This document shows, in pieces, positions 35,684 through 46,099 of a DNA stretch of 64,000 bases. The stretch covers positions 81,383,955-81,447,954 of the forward strand of contig NC_091122.1 in NCBI RefSeq assembly GCF_040183065.1. Reading direction: 5' to 3'. The notes under the pieces were generated by a model. The model made no database searches and was not told the origin of the DNA. It saw nothing but the letters and a program-made list of their open reading frames with translations. A program made the translations under genes and the position numbers. Numbering within the stretch: position 1 is the first letter of the stretch; every line of letters begins with the position of its first letter. Source of the DNA: Periplaneta americana. Its lineage: Eukaryota > Arthropoda > Insecta > Blattodea > Blattidae.

Positions 35684-36020
35684 AAAGAAATACACGTCTT
35701 ACACAGAATACTAACACCACAGAAATATCCTGGTAAACTGAAGCGTTTTCATGCGGCGAACCTGTTTCTTCCCCTCCAAATGGAACCGAAAAGGGCAATA
35801 AAACAATTTCCGCTTCTAGAAGTGGTTTTGACATGGTGATATATTGCAAAATATAAACTACAGTAATGTAATTAAAGCTCAGCGTGAAAGAAATGCACAT
35901 CTCAAGTAAAATCAGGTAAACTCAAGTGAATTTATACCGTGAACCTGTTTCACTCCCTCGAAATAGACTCGTAGAAGGGCAATAAAATAATTTCCCATTC
36001 TACAAGTGCTTCTAACATGG
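35684..36020. repeat. Two-copy tandem duplication (~185-203 bp)
   Basis: First copy AGAAATACACGTCT... GCGAACCTGTTTCTTCCCC ... GGGCAATAAAACAATTTCC ... ACATGGTG. Second copy AGAAATGCACATCT... GTGAACCTGTTTCACTCCC ... GGGCAATAAAATAATTTCC ... ACATGGTG. Diverged by roughly a fifth, so old. Confidence 0.7.
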
Positions 36021-36939
36021 TGCCCTACTTATACTAATATTGTTTTCACATAATGGGTCTTCACATTTGTAAAACAAAATAGTTACACACGAAATACGGT
36101 GATTTTTTAAATAAAATGCATAGAAAATGAATTATATTGTGCATCTCGAAAACCCGGAGTGATGGAACATTTTGCTTGTTATTTTTTAATTCAGGAGGTC
36201 GAAATTACAGTAGTAAGAATTTGTTAGTTTTATGTCTGGCGCAATATGACTGTTGACCAGTGTAATTTGTAGTAAGCCTAATTCTCTGCTCTATACTATC
36301 ACTCATTATTGATTTAATATATTATTTTTCTTCATTGTGAGTCGTGAAGTAGTCATAACCATAAAAAATGACGTTTGTGCAGTACATTTTAATTTTAAGA
36401 CTCTTTCAATCGCATAGATTTTTAGGAGCTTACATCCTTAGGAAATAATAAGCAAATACAATAGAATTTTTCATATAGACAGTCCTCTATTATTGACACC
36501 ATTTTCTAGCCTAGGCCAGTTTTCCAATCCCACAGCCAGCAAATCAGTTGTCGCGAGCAGACAGTTTTAAGCTGTCGCGAGGCGTTGTAAAGCAAAACGT
36601 AGCATCGCGCCGCGCCGTGTCGCGTCGCGTTCGATTCTGTGTGCACCCGGCCTAAAGTCGTAATGTAACTATCACAACGCAAGACTGATTCTATCAATGT
36701 CATTTCTCTTCCGACTGTACTCTTGAATATCATTCAAGTTATCTCGTGACCTTTCCTGTCGCCCGCCCTTCCTTATCGCAGTGTTTGATTCGCATTCCTT
36801 CAGTCGGTAATCCATATTTGCGAGACCTATACCATCTCTTATAATTTTTTTTTTTTTTAATTATGTTTTCTTTATTATTTATTTTGAACATTTTTAATCC
36901 ATAAATCCTTGACTTACACATACATACATACATACATAC

Positions 36940-37182
36940 AGTCCACACCTGTGGAGTAACAGTTAGCGCGTCTAGCCGCGAAACCAGGTGGCCCAGGTTC
37001 GATTCCTGGTTGGGGCAAGTTACCTGGTTGAGGTTTTTTCCGGGGTTTTCCCTCAATCCAATATGAGCAAATCCTGGGTAACTTTCTGTGTTGGACCCCG
37101 GACTCATTTCACCAACGTTATCACCATCTCATTCAGACGCTAAATAACCTTAGATGTTGATAAAGCGTCGTAAAATGAACTA
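36940..37182 (+). mobile_element. tRNA-derived SINE (full-length type)
   Basis: Head AGTCCACACCTGTGGAGTAA with A-box CGGTTAGCGCG-like sequence (ACAGTTAGCGCG), B box AGGTTCGATTCCTGG, then the family body (TTACCTGGTTGAGGTTTTTT, CCGGGGTTTTCCCTCA, GACGCTAAATAACC) and end AAGCGTCGTAAAATGAAC. Preceded by (CATA)n. Abuts the 3' end of the LINE that begins at about 37195. Confidence 0.88.
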
Positions 37183-37194
37183 TTACATACATAC

Positions 37195-38153
37195 ATTACA
37201 TTATGTTCTGCCCAAGGGCAGGTCTTTCACTGCAAACTCTGCATTCTCCAATCTTTTCTATTTTCTGCTTTCCTCTTAGTCTCCGCATATGATCCATTTA
37301 TTTTAATGTCGTCTATCATCTGTTACCTTCTTCTGCCCCGAACTTTTCTCCCATCCACCATTCCATCCAGTGCACCCTTCAGTAGGCAGATTCTTCTCAG
37401 TCAGTGATCTAACCAATGCCTTTTTCTCTTACTTATAAGTTTCATCATGATTCTTTTTTCACCCACTCTTTCCAATACAGCTTCGTTTCTTATTCTGTCT
37501 GTCCATTTCACACGCTCAATTCTTCTCCATATCCACATTTCAAATGCTTCTGTTCGCTTCTCTTCACTTCGTCGTAATGTCCATGTTTCTGCCACTACAA
37601 TGCTACACTCCACACAAAGCACTTCACTAGTTTCTTCCTTAGTTCTTTTTCCGGAAGTCCGCAGATGTTCTTTTTTGTATTAAAAGCTTATTTTGCCATT
37701 GTTATCCTCTTTTTGACTTCCTGGCAGCAGAATGCTTGCTGTGTATAGTAGGCTTACACCCCAAATATTTGAAGCTATCCACTTGTTCCATTGCTTCATT
37801 TCGAATTTGAAAATTTATCCTCTACATTTTTTTTTGACAACCATGATCTTCGTCTTGTTTGCATTTATCTTCATCCCATACTGCTCACAGCTGTCATTTA
37901 ACTCCTGTAGCATATCCCAGTATCGTTCCCTCTTCTGCAAACAACGTCATATCAGCAGCAAATCTTATGTAGGCTACTTTATTCTTCTTCCTCCTCCTAC
38001 TATCACCTCTCCCATGTTCTGAAAATAGTTCTTTACTAAATCCTTCAAGTAGATGTTGAACATGGTAGGTGATAATCGGCATCCTTGTATTCCTCTCCCA
38101 AATTTACTTCCTTCTGACATTTCTTTTCGTATCCTGACTTTGACTCATTGTTT
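37195..38153 (-). mobile_element. RTE-like LINE, copy A, 5'-truncated
   Basis: Minus strand: HVQHLLEGFSKELFSEHG..., IRFAADMTLFAEE (the polymerase box, changed from FADD to FAAD), then the C-terminus AETWTLRRSEEKRTEAFEMW, IWRRIERVKWTDRIRNEAVL, ERVGEKRIMMKLISKRKRH. The last block resembles the C-terminal region of RTE-type polymerases. Several frame breaks. The 5' end at about 38153 abuts the 3' end of copy B head to tail. Confidence 0.8.
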
Positions 38154-38765
38154 CATATAATTCATTCATTCATAGTGTTCTGGCCAAGGGCGGGTCTTTC
38201 ATTGCAAACCCAGCTTTCTCAAGTCTTTCCTATTTTCTGCTTTCCTCTTTGTCTCCTCATATGATCTGTATATCTTAATGTCGTCTGTCATCTGATATCT
38301 TTTTCTGCCTCTAACTATTCTCCCGTTCACCATTCCTTCCAGTGCATCCTTCAGAAAGCAGTTTCTTCTCAACCCATGACCAACCAGTTCCTTTTCCTCT
38401 TCCTGATCAGTTTCAGCATAATTCTTTCTTCACCCACTCTTTCCAACACAGCTTCATTTCTTATTCTGTCTGTCCATTTCACACGCTCCATTTTTCTCTA
38501 TATCCACATTTCATATGTTTGTAGTCTCTTCTCTTCATTTCGTCGTAATGTTCATGTTTCTGCCCCATGCAATGCTACACTTCATACAAAGCACTTCACT
38601 AGTCTCTTCCTTAGTTCTATCTCCAGAGGTCCGCAGAAGATGCTCCTTTTTCCATTAAAAGTTTTCTTTGTCATTGCTATTCCCCTTTTGACTTCCTGGC
38701 AGGAGCTCGTGTAACTGCTTATTGTACACCCCAAGTATTTGAAACTGCCCACTTACTCTATTGCC

Positions 38766-39083
38766 TCATTTAGAATGCGCAAGTTTACCTTTTTTTATTT
38801 TTCTTCCTATGACCACAGTCTTCGTCTTTTTGGCATTTATCTTTATTCCATACTGCTCACAGCTATCATTTAGTTCCAGTACCATATTCTTTAGTATCAT
38901 CTCTTCTGTTAAGAGCACCATATCATCAGCAAATCTTATGCACTTTATTCTTCTTCCTCTGCCTACTATCACTCCTCCCTGAAAACAGTTCTTCACTAAA
39001 TCCTCCAAGTAGATGTTGAACAGGGTAGGTGTTAAAGGGCGTCCTTGAAGCACTCCTCTCCTTATTTGGCTTCCTTCTGACAT
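38766..39083 (-). pseudogene. RT palm/thumb fragment of LINE copy B
   Basis: Frame of 105 codons: MSEGSQIRRGVLQGRPLTPT, LFNIYLEDLVKNCFQGG, RRIKCIRFADDMVLLTEE (catalytic FADD intact), LELNDSCEQYGIKINAKKTK, TVVIGRKIKKGKLAHSK. The G-V-x-Q-G-x-P-L-x-P-T-L-F-N block and FADD box are standard non-LTR polymerase motifs. The same positions in copy A carry FAAD. Start codon shown is internal; the true protein begins far upstream. Confidence 0.82.
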
Positions 39084-39231
39084 TTCATCTCCTATCCTGT
39101 CTTTGACTCATTTCATATAAAGGGTACTGAACAGCCTCCTCTCTTTCCAATCCATGGCAATTTTCTTTAGGACTGCCATCAGTTATTCCAATCTAGCCTG
39201 TCAAATGCTTTTTCTAAGTCCACAAATACTA

Positions 39232-40421
39232 TACTGGGTGTAAGGGGTATAAGTGCTGTCCTTTTCACAGTCGTTGGGGATGGTCTACGGGATCAAAAAA
39301 TGTCCATACAAAATAGGGTCAAAACTTCATAATTTTCCCAGAAAAAAATATTTATTTTATTTAATTTGTGTTATACTGCTTATAATGTTAGTAAAATTAC
39401 GAAAACAATTCATCAGTAGGTATATCCAGCAAAGATTTAATGCTAGTTTAAATAAATATCTGTGTGTTCTATTATGTTTTCGTGAAATTAAATAAAAATA
39501 CATGTTTAAATTTGTTAATATTCTGGCGTGAGAGACGTGGCAATGTTCAGCAGGCAGTACTCTGCACAGACATAGAGTGAGTATGAGTCAGCTGAGTTCA
39601 AGCTCCCTGTCTATAGCTCTACTGCCGAGTGGATGGCAGTTCAATACAGGGTATTCGATAAACAACTTACAATGTGATTTACAGTTTAGGAATATCGTAT
39701 GTTATTAATTTATGGAGAAAGTCGTCATAATTCAAGTGAGGCAAGAAGGATGTACCATCAACATTTTCCTCAAAGATGGTTACCTAATCGCTGAACTTCT
39801 GTAGCAGTTTCTCAATGATTATTAGAAACTAGAGGTCTCTTACCCCGTTTCGACAATGACACAACCAGAAATTTGTTTTAAAATGATGCTGCTTTACAGA
39901 AGCTGGAGAGATTAAAATGTTGCATTAGAAAGAAAGTTCGTGTGATTTTGTGCAGAAAACCATTATTGTTTATTCTTTAGACGTACAATTAAAAAATGGA
40001 GCAATATTGTTACATAAAATGTAAATTTACCATAATGTTAATGAGATTGAAAGTTTGTATGTGCTGCTCGTTTTATGTAAACAATATTGTCATGATCGCT
40101 CCTGCATTAGAACAGAGCATCTGTTTTGTACCGGTATGTCTGCACCTGCTTGAGCTGTACTGTGTACTTCTAAACCCCCCTCCCCGCTTGAGCTGTACTG
40201 TGTACTTCTAAACCCCCTCTTTCCTGCTTGAGCTGTACTGTGTACTTCTAAACTCCTTCCTCCCCATCCAGCAACATTGCAAAAGTCTATAATTTTAAAT
40301 TTTAAGAATTAGTTAACTTAAATATTGCAATTAGAAAAAAATTGTAGTGGCATTTTTTCTTCCTTATGACATGAATAATCATTAGTTAAAATAATGGTAC
40401 TTATACCCTTCACACTCTGTA
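39232..40421 (+). mobile_element. TA-flanked TIR element (1186 bp) with Tc1/mariner-type relic
   Basis: The element spans 39234-40419: left CTGGGTGTAAGGGGTATAAG, right (reversed) CAGAGTGTGAAGGGTATAAG, a ~20-bp inverted repeat. TA is found on both sides. It is inserted in LINE copy B: the RT scrap at 42660-42700 gives the uninterrupted reading (CACAAATACTATAATATACA). Around 39699-39870 a plus-strand frame reads MLLIYGESRHNSSEARRMYH, QHFPQRWLPNR, then stop, and LLPRFDNDTTRN, words of the HTH region of a Tc1/mariner-type transposase subgroup that I recall as DUF4817-like. The catalytic part is deleted. Confidence 0.7.
40148..40263. repeat. 38-40-bp tandem repeat, 3 copies
   Basis: GCTTGAGCTGTACTGTGTAC followed by TTCTAAAC starts at 40148, 40186 and 40226. 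It lies inside the TA-flanked element. Confidence 0.9.
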
Positions 40422-40596
40422 TACACTTCTTTATTCTTCTCTAGGGATCCTTCATTGATTGTTTGTAGCAGTCCAATTTCATCTCTCGTACCTTTTCCCT
40501 TCCTGAAGCCAAACTGCTGTTTTTCCATCTTAGAATATAAACGTCGATTCAGTATTTGCAGAAGAATCTTCTATGAGTATGATATCAGGCTGATAG

Positions 40597-40664
40597 TCCT
40601 GAACTCATTACATTTTTTGGCATTGCAGTGTCCTGAACTCATTACATTTTTTGGCATTGCAATA
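40597..40664. repeat. 34-bp tandem duplication in LINE copy B
   Basis: TCCTGAACTCATTACATTTT followed by TTGGCATTGCA is repeated directly at 40597 and 40631, immediately beside the pogo-like insertion. Confidence 0.9.
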
Positions 40665-41575
40665 GTTCCGGAAACTCGACTCTCAAAAACTCGAAGTTCC
40701 GTAAAACTCGATATCTGCAGAAGCTTCTCTTTTTTTTTTTATTGTGGATAAATCATGAAATAGATCTTTTTATTTCATTTCTCTACTTTCACTGGCCGAG
40801 TGATATGAGTAGAGGCAGTAATTTTTGGAATGTTCTGTACTGTAATACATAATAACATTCCTGGCGACAAGTGACTTGTACAGGAAAACTCCTATCTACC
40901 CCAGATAGCAGCTTTTGAAAGTGGGCAGCTCTCGTCAATTACTCATCACCCACTGCAGAAATTTTTACTTCGAGGAGCAAGGCTCATCTACCTTGGACAT
41001 TCTGTTCCTCTGACATTCTGCGTGATGAAGCCACCAGAAGAGAAATGAGTGCGAGACACAAACCACCATCACCAGATTTTTGCCAGTAAAGACCAATAAT
41101 TTCATATATGTTAAGTTTTTGAATTCTTAAGAAAAAATGTTTTAGAATAGATTTTATGTTTTCTTTTGGCATCTTTGTATGTTAAAAAATTTTAGTTCTT
41201 TAATATACTGTATCCTGAAATAATGTGTTTTATATATGAGGCATTCAGTTGCAAAATCAGATACATCACTAAAACAATTTTTCAGTATGAAGGAAAAACG
41301 TTTGCAAGGAACCAAGGATTTGCAACCAGTACTATTCTTTCATCATACAAATCCATGTGATGTATCTGGCTTTGGAGCATAACAGTGCTATATCAGTTGT
41401 AGAATCATATGAAGATATGAAATATAACATTAACTCATTTTCGAAAAAAAAGTGATTATCTGATTTTGCAACTACACGTCTCATATAACCCTTCTACGAG
41501 TCCATAAAACTCGACATTTTTCGTAACTCGACACCCTCTCAATCCACATTAGGTCGAGTTTGTGAGACTCTACTG
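40660..41575. mobile_element. Pogo/Tigger-like non-autonomous element (916 bp)
   Basis: The right end, reversed, reads CAGTAGAGTCTCACAAACTC with GACC following, and the left end CAATAGTTCCGGAAACTCGA; both carry repeated AAACTCGA words (also AAACTCGATATC, AACTCGACATTTTT, TAACTCGACACC). CAGTxGAxxCTCxxxAA termini are typical of pogo elements, which duplicate TA; TA is present at 41576-41577, while the left flank has changed. It splits the polymerase of LINE copy B between PKK and AKKCNEF. No transposase is recognised inside. A smaller MITE is nested at 41230-41490. Confidence 0.65.
41230..41490. mobile_element. ~260-bp MITE nested in the pogo-like element
   Basis: TATATGAGGCATTCAGTTGC plus AAAATCAGAT at the left (41232 on) and its complement, ATCTGATTTTGCAACTACAC plus GTCTCATATA, at the right (ending about 41488): ~30-bp inverted repeats with a few mismatches. 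TATA is present at both edges. No coding content. Confidence 0.65.
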
Positions 41576-42060
41576 TATTTTTCTTCGGTATTGGAAGCAA
41601 TACTGTCTCTGTAAAATCTTCAGACCAGTTGCCTTTCTCATATATTTCATTGCATAATGAAAGAGACGGAAAGAATTTCCTTACTTGTCTTCACCCAAGC
41701 ATTTCACTAATTCAATGGAGATTCCATCAACTCCTGTTGCTTTCCCATTCTTCATTTCCCTAAGTGCTAGTTCAACTTCTTCCCTTAAAATAGAAAATCC
41801 TTTTTCGTCTTCTGATATGACTGCTTCATCTTCTACAGTGAAGTCATTTCGACGATTCTCTGTTTCATATAACTCTTCTACATATTTCGTCTATCTGTTC
41901 AGTATTCCTGGTTTGTACAGTATGTTATTTCATTTCTGATGTCCTCTATGAACCACATGGATTTTCTGCTCTTATTTGTGAAGTCCAAACATTTTATTTC
42001 CTTTTCTCTCTAGATCCTCTATTTCTTTACAGCTCTCTTTATTCAGTCTTCCTTTGCCTT

Positions 42061-42254
42061 GTCAGTTTCTCTTAGTTAAGTTTTCAGTTGTTTCTTCTAT
42101 CTTCTTCTGTGTTGATGTTTTTTGATTTTCTCCTTTCCTCCACATCTTCTCCAACATGTCAGTTTCTCTTAGTTAAGTTTTCAGTTATTTCTTCTATCTT
42201 CTTCTGTGTTGATGTTTTTTGATTTTCTCCTTTCCTCCACATCTTCTCCAACAT
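42061..42254. repeat. 97-bp tandem duplication inside LINE copy B
   Basis: GTCAGTTTCTCTTAGTTAAG to CTTCTCCAACA is present twice in direct order (starts 42061 and 42158) with a single G/A difference, so the duplication is recent compared with the LINE. Confidence 0.92.
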
Positions 42255-42452
42255 TTTCCCTGTGACCCAAGGTTTCATAATTCTCATACCTTCTCTGTAT
42301 CCTATTGTTTCTTCTGCTGTTGTCTGTACACAGCTTTTTAGATGAGTCCAGTACTCATTACTATTCTCAGGTGTGGATTCTAATATAGTGGCTTTCTCTT
42401 GAAAATGTGATTCAAATTTTCTTCTTTTCTCTTCATTCTTCAATTTTTTCAT
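42159..42452 (-). pseudogene. Linker region of LINE ORF2 (copy B)
   Basis: A clean 97-codon frame between endonuclease and polymerase: FESHFQEKATILESTPENSN, EYWTHLKSCVQTTAEETIGY and KPWVTGKMLEKMWRKGENQK. In this LINE type the link ends the nuclease part and leads to the polymerase fingers; KPW(V/I)T(G/E) with the following MLEKM is typical. The frame ends in the tandem-duplicated segment. Confidence 0.7.
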
Positions 42453-43131
42453 TTCAATTTGTCACCTGTCTTCCTCTTATCTTCGTCAGACGAATATCTA
42501 CTTCACCTATCAGCAGGACATTATCTGTTTTATTATCTGCTCCTGGTAAAGTGTTTCATATAAAGATTACTGAAAAGACTCCTTTATTTCCAGTCCACGC
42601 CAATTTTCTTCAGGATCCCCATCAGTTTATTCCAATCCACTCTGTCAAATGTCTTTTCTAGTCCCACAAATACTATAATATACACTTCTTTATTCTTCTC
42701 TATGTTCATGCAGTTTCTTTATTTATGTTGGAATAATGTATTTTCAACAATCATTTCATTTCTTTTACAGAAATTCACCAAAGATTCTCCTCTGTCATTT
42801 TCTTTTTCCAATCCATATTTTTGAACTGTTCTTCAATTTTATTTTTCTCCTACTACTGCTTTCCAGTCGCCCATTAGGATTTTCTTCTCCTTCTCAACTA
42901 GGCCTATCTCGTCTAGTCATAGTCCACATTATCTAGTCGACCTATCAAGTCATAGGTTTTTTTCACTTTCTCGTCTGCTAATCCACTATTGGCATGTAAA
43001 TTTGCACTAGCACTAAATCTATTTTCTTCCCTGGTAGTCTCACAATTGTCATTCAGTCATACACATAATGCACTGATATCACTTTATTTTTCACACATGA
43101 TCCCAATAATACACAAATATTGTTACATTAT

Positions 43132-43232
43132 TGAGTGTAATTAGTTACCACTGCCAAAGGGTATATACCCATTTGCAGTGTGAATAAATACATACATACA
43201 AACATGCATACATACATACATACATACATACA
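43132..43232. repeat. Short dispersed repeat with (CATA)n end, also at 61134
   Basis: GAGTGTAATTAGTTACCACT, GCC, GGGTATATACCCATT, GCAGTGTGAATAAATACATA. The same 65-70 bp are at 61134-61200. Both copies contain the palindrome GGGTATATACCC and end in CATA-rich sequence; here the tract extends to 43232. Confidence 0.8.
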
Positions 43233-44551
43233 TCATGACTTCCTTTGCACTCACCATTTGAATAAATAGCCTAAATTCATCACTCACCAACTCACCACTA
43301 TTTTCGCACCTCATTTCTGATATTCCCATCACTTCACTCTGTTTCTTCTCATTTCTTCCTTCAAGTTTTCATCTTACCTGCTTGCAGAAGAGTCCTCACA
43401 TTCCACGATCCAATCCTCTATCTTTTTTTCTTCTCTCTGTTGGGTTGCTTCATAATGTTTTTTTTCCAAGCATCCCCCTCCAGGATGTCCGAATGAGGGG
43501 ATAGTTTACATCTGGAATCTTTTACCGTGGAATGGCTCATCATGCCATGTTTGCAGTTTTTCTTGTGAAGGATAAATGCAGTAGCTTCCCGTTGCTTTCT
43601 GTATACTATTCTCTCTTTCGCATCTTAAAAGACCCTAGGGGGCTCCAGTGTGGAGGTGAGGAGAGTGGATTTGACTAATTAAGCGCTCTGGACTTCACCG
43701 AAATTTACCACAAGGATTAAATATCAGTTCTGTCACGGCTTTTGACCTGATCAGAGACAAAAAAAAATTCCAATTAGCCTTTGCCCCCCATATTTTACTT
43801 TAGAGTAAATAATTATGGATGCTGAAGAGCCACTTTGGCATTGTAGGCCTGTTATTGGTCCAGGGGAAAAACCCGAAACTGTGCGTCAGTGGCCCTAGCC
43901 TTAATTATTTACCGTGAAGTCGAGGTTTATTATTTAAATTCTGTGGCTATTTTACGCAACATAAAATATAATTTTCAAACCCCAGTCCATGTATTACAAT
44001 GTATCTGTGCAATAATTAATACGCAATTGGGTCATTCCATTGTCACTCACATTACAAGTTGACTATTTCCCCACATTGTTTTTACCATAAATTCTATTTT
44101 CCTAAGTAAATTTAAAACATCAATAAAACATGTTTATTCCTCATTCAATTCTCTACATTTTGATATATTATCTTTTAATTTAGTGGTTTTAATAAATGGA
44201 GAAAAAATTGAAATGTTGTCACTCACATTACAGGAAGATGATATGATAAATTTCACCGTTAAAAAAAATGAAGATTCCTGCTCTTGTAAAAGGTCTGGAA
44301 ACATAATTTTTCAGCTGTACATTAATAAGATACACAGATTACTGAAGCAAAAGTTTTAATTTATTGGAGTAAATCTGAAATTAATAAATGCAATTTTTAT
44401 CTGTCACTCACATTACAGTTTTTCGTCACTCACATTACATAATCAACAACATGATTGATTTACAATTATTTATCATGTAATAAATCCAATACAAATGCGT
44501 ATATAATATTTGCATATTGAAAACAGATCATAGTAGATACGACAACTACAT

Positions 44552-46099
44552 TTAAGCAACATTAATATCCATTTCAAATTTATAATATATCCTGTTACCC
44601 CTGCACTCCAATTCAGGATCTGGAAGGATGCACTTTATTTGCTCTCTAGTCACAAATGCTGTGTCTCTCTCATTGACAGTAAAGCGTGATTTATTTTCTC
44701 CCACCTTTTTCAAAAACGCAACCTTCACTTCACCTTCAGCATCGATTGAAGACTGGCAAATTGCAGCATAATGCGAGATGTTGTGTTTTCCTTGCAGCTC
44801 CACTTTCACACATTTCCCATTTCTGACATCTTGTGTACAGTCTATGTTTTGTAATACCGGTACTTCCAAGTTATTCGACATATTACTATGCTTTGATAAG
44901 AAGTAAGTTTCCAATTCATTTTTAAGATACATGGCATGGATTTTAGTGATTCCACTAATGATAGGTGCTATCTCAAAAACTTTATCCACCTTCATTTTTT
45001 GATTTCTTTCTTCTATATCTACAGAAGACATTTCAATTATCTTCACAGACGATACTTTTCTGGCTACTTCAACAAAATTTTCTGCGTTGAAAACTTGAGA
45101 TTTTCTTGATAAGACGTGTGTTCTGACTTGCCTCTTCACAGCGCCACCCGTGCCATCTACGGGGCCTTTGCCATGTGAAGTGGCAAAATAGTTCCATCTT
45201 ATCACCTGCAGTTTATGCTTTTCTTGAAGCACTTTCAGACTAGCTGCAATATATCGATTCTTAAATTGCGAACTTGGTCCATCTGACCAAACACTGACTT
45301 CATTTACTTCAGTTGGAATTTCTTCAAGTAGCCTGTCCATATATGCAACCACAGTGTGTTTTGTATGATCCAGGTTATCAGACACTATGACCATGGGATG
45401 ATGTTCTCCAGAATACCAGGCTGCTACAGTAAATAAACTGATTTGAGGTTGCACCCAATGAAAACTTTGTACTTCATCTTGTGCAGAACATGTAAAATTT
45501 TCAGAGAAGTCCACCTGTACGACCGCTACATTTGGTTTGAAGCTGGAAGACATAGCCATTAACCTTTCTTCATTATAGAATTTTGCCTGTTCTCTTTTCA
45601 CAAAACAATGTTCCAAGAAATAGGGCAACAAGGAAATTATATATTCTGCCAGATCTGCTGCACTACCCTCCTCCTGTACTCTGGTGAAACGTCCTTCTTC
45701 TTTCCACACGTGCCATGAACAACTCAGTGTGGATGCCTCTTGATTAAAGACATTTTCCTGCATACGATTGTACAACCTGTCCTTACAATCAGCGCATTTC
45801 ATCACCCAGCAATCTTCTTTTGCTGATTGACATACAATTTCATCCAGATAAGACGATGAGTAAGCAGGGCATGCAGGAACTACTTTGTGCAAAGAATTCA
45901 CAGCCAAAATGAAATTCTCGTGGTACTTGCACATACAAACATTATGTGGTAATTGGCAACTGAGCAGAACATGTTTCGGTCTGAGGTCTGCAAATTTACT
46001 CTTGCCAATGATACTGCCATGTTCTGAGATGAAGAGGGCATGTGTCTCCTTAAAGTGATGAATATAAATGCCGGATTTGCATTCTCTCCTTTGAACCAT
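44552..46099 (-). CDS. Putative DDD/RNase-H-like transposase, main part (515 aa)
   Basis: The second frame of the element. Residues 35-62 read KFADLRPKHVLLSCQLPHNV, CMCKYHENF with a C48/C55/C57/H60 group; a second cysteine group is C90, C97, C102, C105; both may bind zinc. The likely catalytic core follows: VAVVQVDFSENFTC (D198 at the end of a hydrophobic strand), MVIVSDNLDHTKH (D241), VSVWSDGPSSQFKNR (D273) and ATSHGKGPVDGTGGAVKR (D315). D273 and D315 are 41 residues apart. A strand ending in D, a second acidic strand with SQFKN and a GxxDGxGGxxK loop fit an RNase-H-fold DDD nuclease. The C-terminal 170 residues lack a known domain. The ATG at 46099 is probably not the natural start: homology words continue from the upstream frame. 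I recall similar unnamed proteins in other invertebrates but no established superfamily name. Confidence 0.75.
   Translation of the reverse strand: MVQRRECKSGIYIHHFKETHALFISEHGSIIGKSKFADLRPKHVLLSCQLPHNVCMCKYHENFILAVNSLHKVVPACPAYSSSYLDEIVCQSAKEDCWVMKCADCKDRLYNRMQENVFNQEASTLSCSWHVWKEEGRFTRVQEEGSAADLAEYIISLLPYFLEHCFVKREQAKFYNEERLMAMSSSFKPNVAVVQVDFSENFTCSAQDEVQSFHWVQPQISLFTVAAWYSGEHHPMVIVSDNLDHTKHTVVAYMDRLLEEIPTEVNEVSVWSDGPSSQFKNRYIAASLKVLQEKHKLQVIRWNYFATSHGKGPVDGTGGAVKRQVRTHVLSRKSQVFNAENFVEVARKVSSVKIIEMSSVDIEERNQKMKVDKVFEIAPIISGITKIHAMYLKNELETYFLSKHSNMSNNLEVPVLQNIDCTQDVRNGKCVKVELQGKHNISHYAAICQSSIDAEGEVKVAFLKKVGENKSRFTVNERDTAFVTREQIKCILPDPELECRGNRIYYKFEMDINVA

Larger units (their letters stand above)
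33796..36655. mobile_element. PIF/Harbinger-like TIR element (2854 bp) with TAA duplications
   Basis: The left end GGCCGGGTGCACACAGAATC (33799 on) and its complement at the right (ending 36652) extend through A(A/G)ACGCG(G/A)CGCGACG-like sequence, about 35 bp in all. TAA lies directly outside both ends (33796-33798, 36653-36655), the TWA duplication of PIF/Harbinger elements. The left terminal sequence is partly repeated inside (33884-33910). It contains no PIF transposase; it carries a decayed unrelated gene and two SINE insertions. A tandem ~190-200-bp duplication is at 35684-36020. Confidence 0.75.
38156..43930 (-). mobile_element. RTE-like LINE, copy B, with nested insertions
   Basis: Same family as copy A but reaching the 5' leader. 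From 5' to 3' on the minus strand: leader (about 43930-43450), endonuclease start GLLQAGKMKTLKEEMRRN-like words and MGISEMRCENSGELVSDEFR (43440-43140), a link region (42452-42159: MKKLKNEEKRRKFESHFQEK, ETIGYREGMRIMKPWVTGKM), polymerase fingers PIPKK...AKKCNEFRTISLIS around the pogo insertion, and palm and thumb near 39083-38766. A foreign RT scrap (42540-42720) duplicates part of the polymerase inside the endonuclease region. Many breaks; long dead. Confidence 0.8.

Noticed and set aside
37447-38714. Plus-strand phenylalanine/serine-rich frames with apparent membrane segments
   Set aside because: They are antisense to the LINE polymerase and occur in both LINE copies for that reason.
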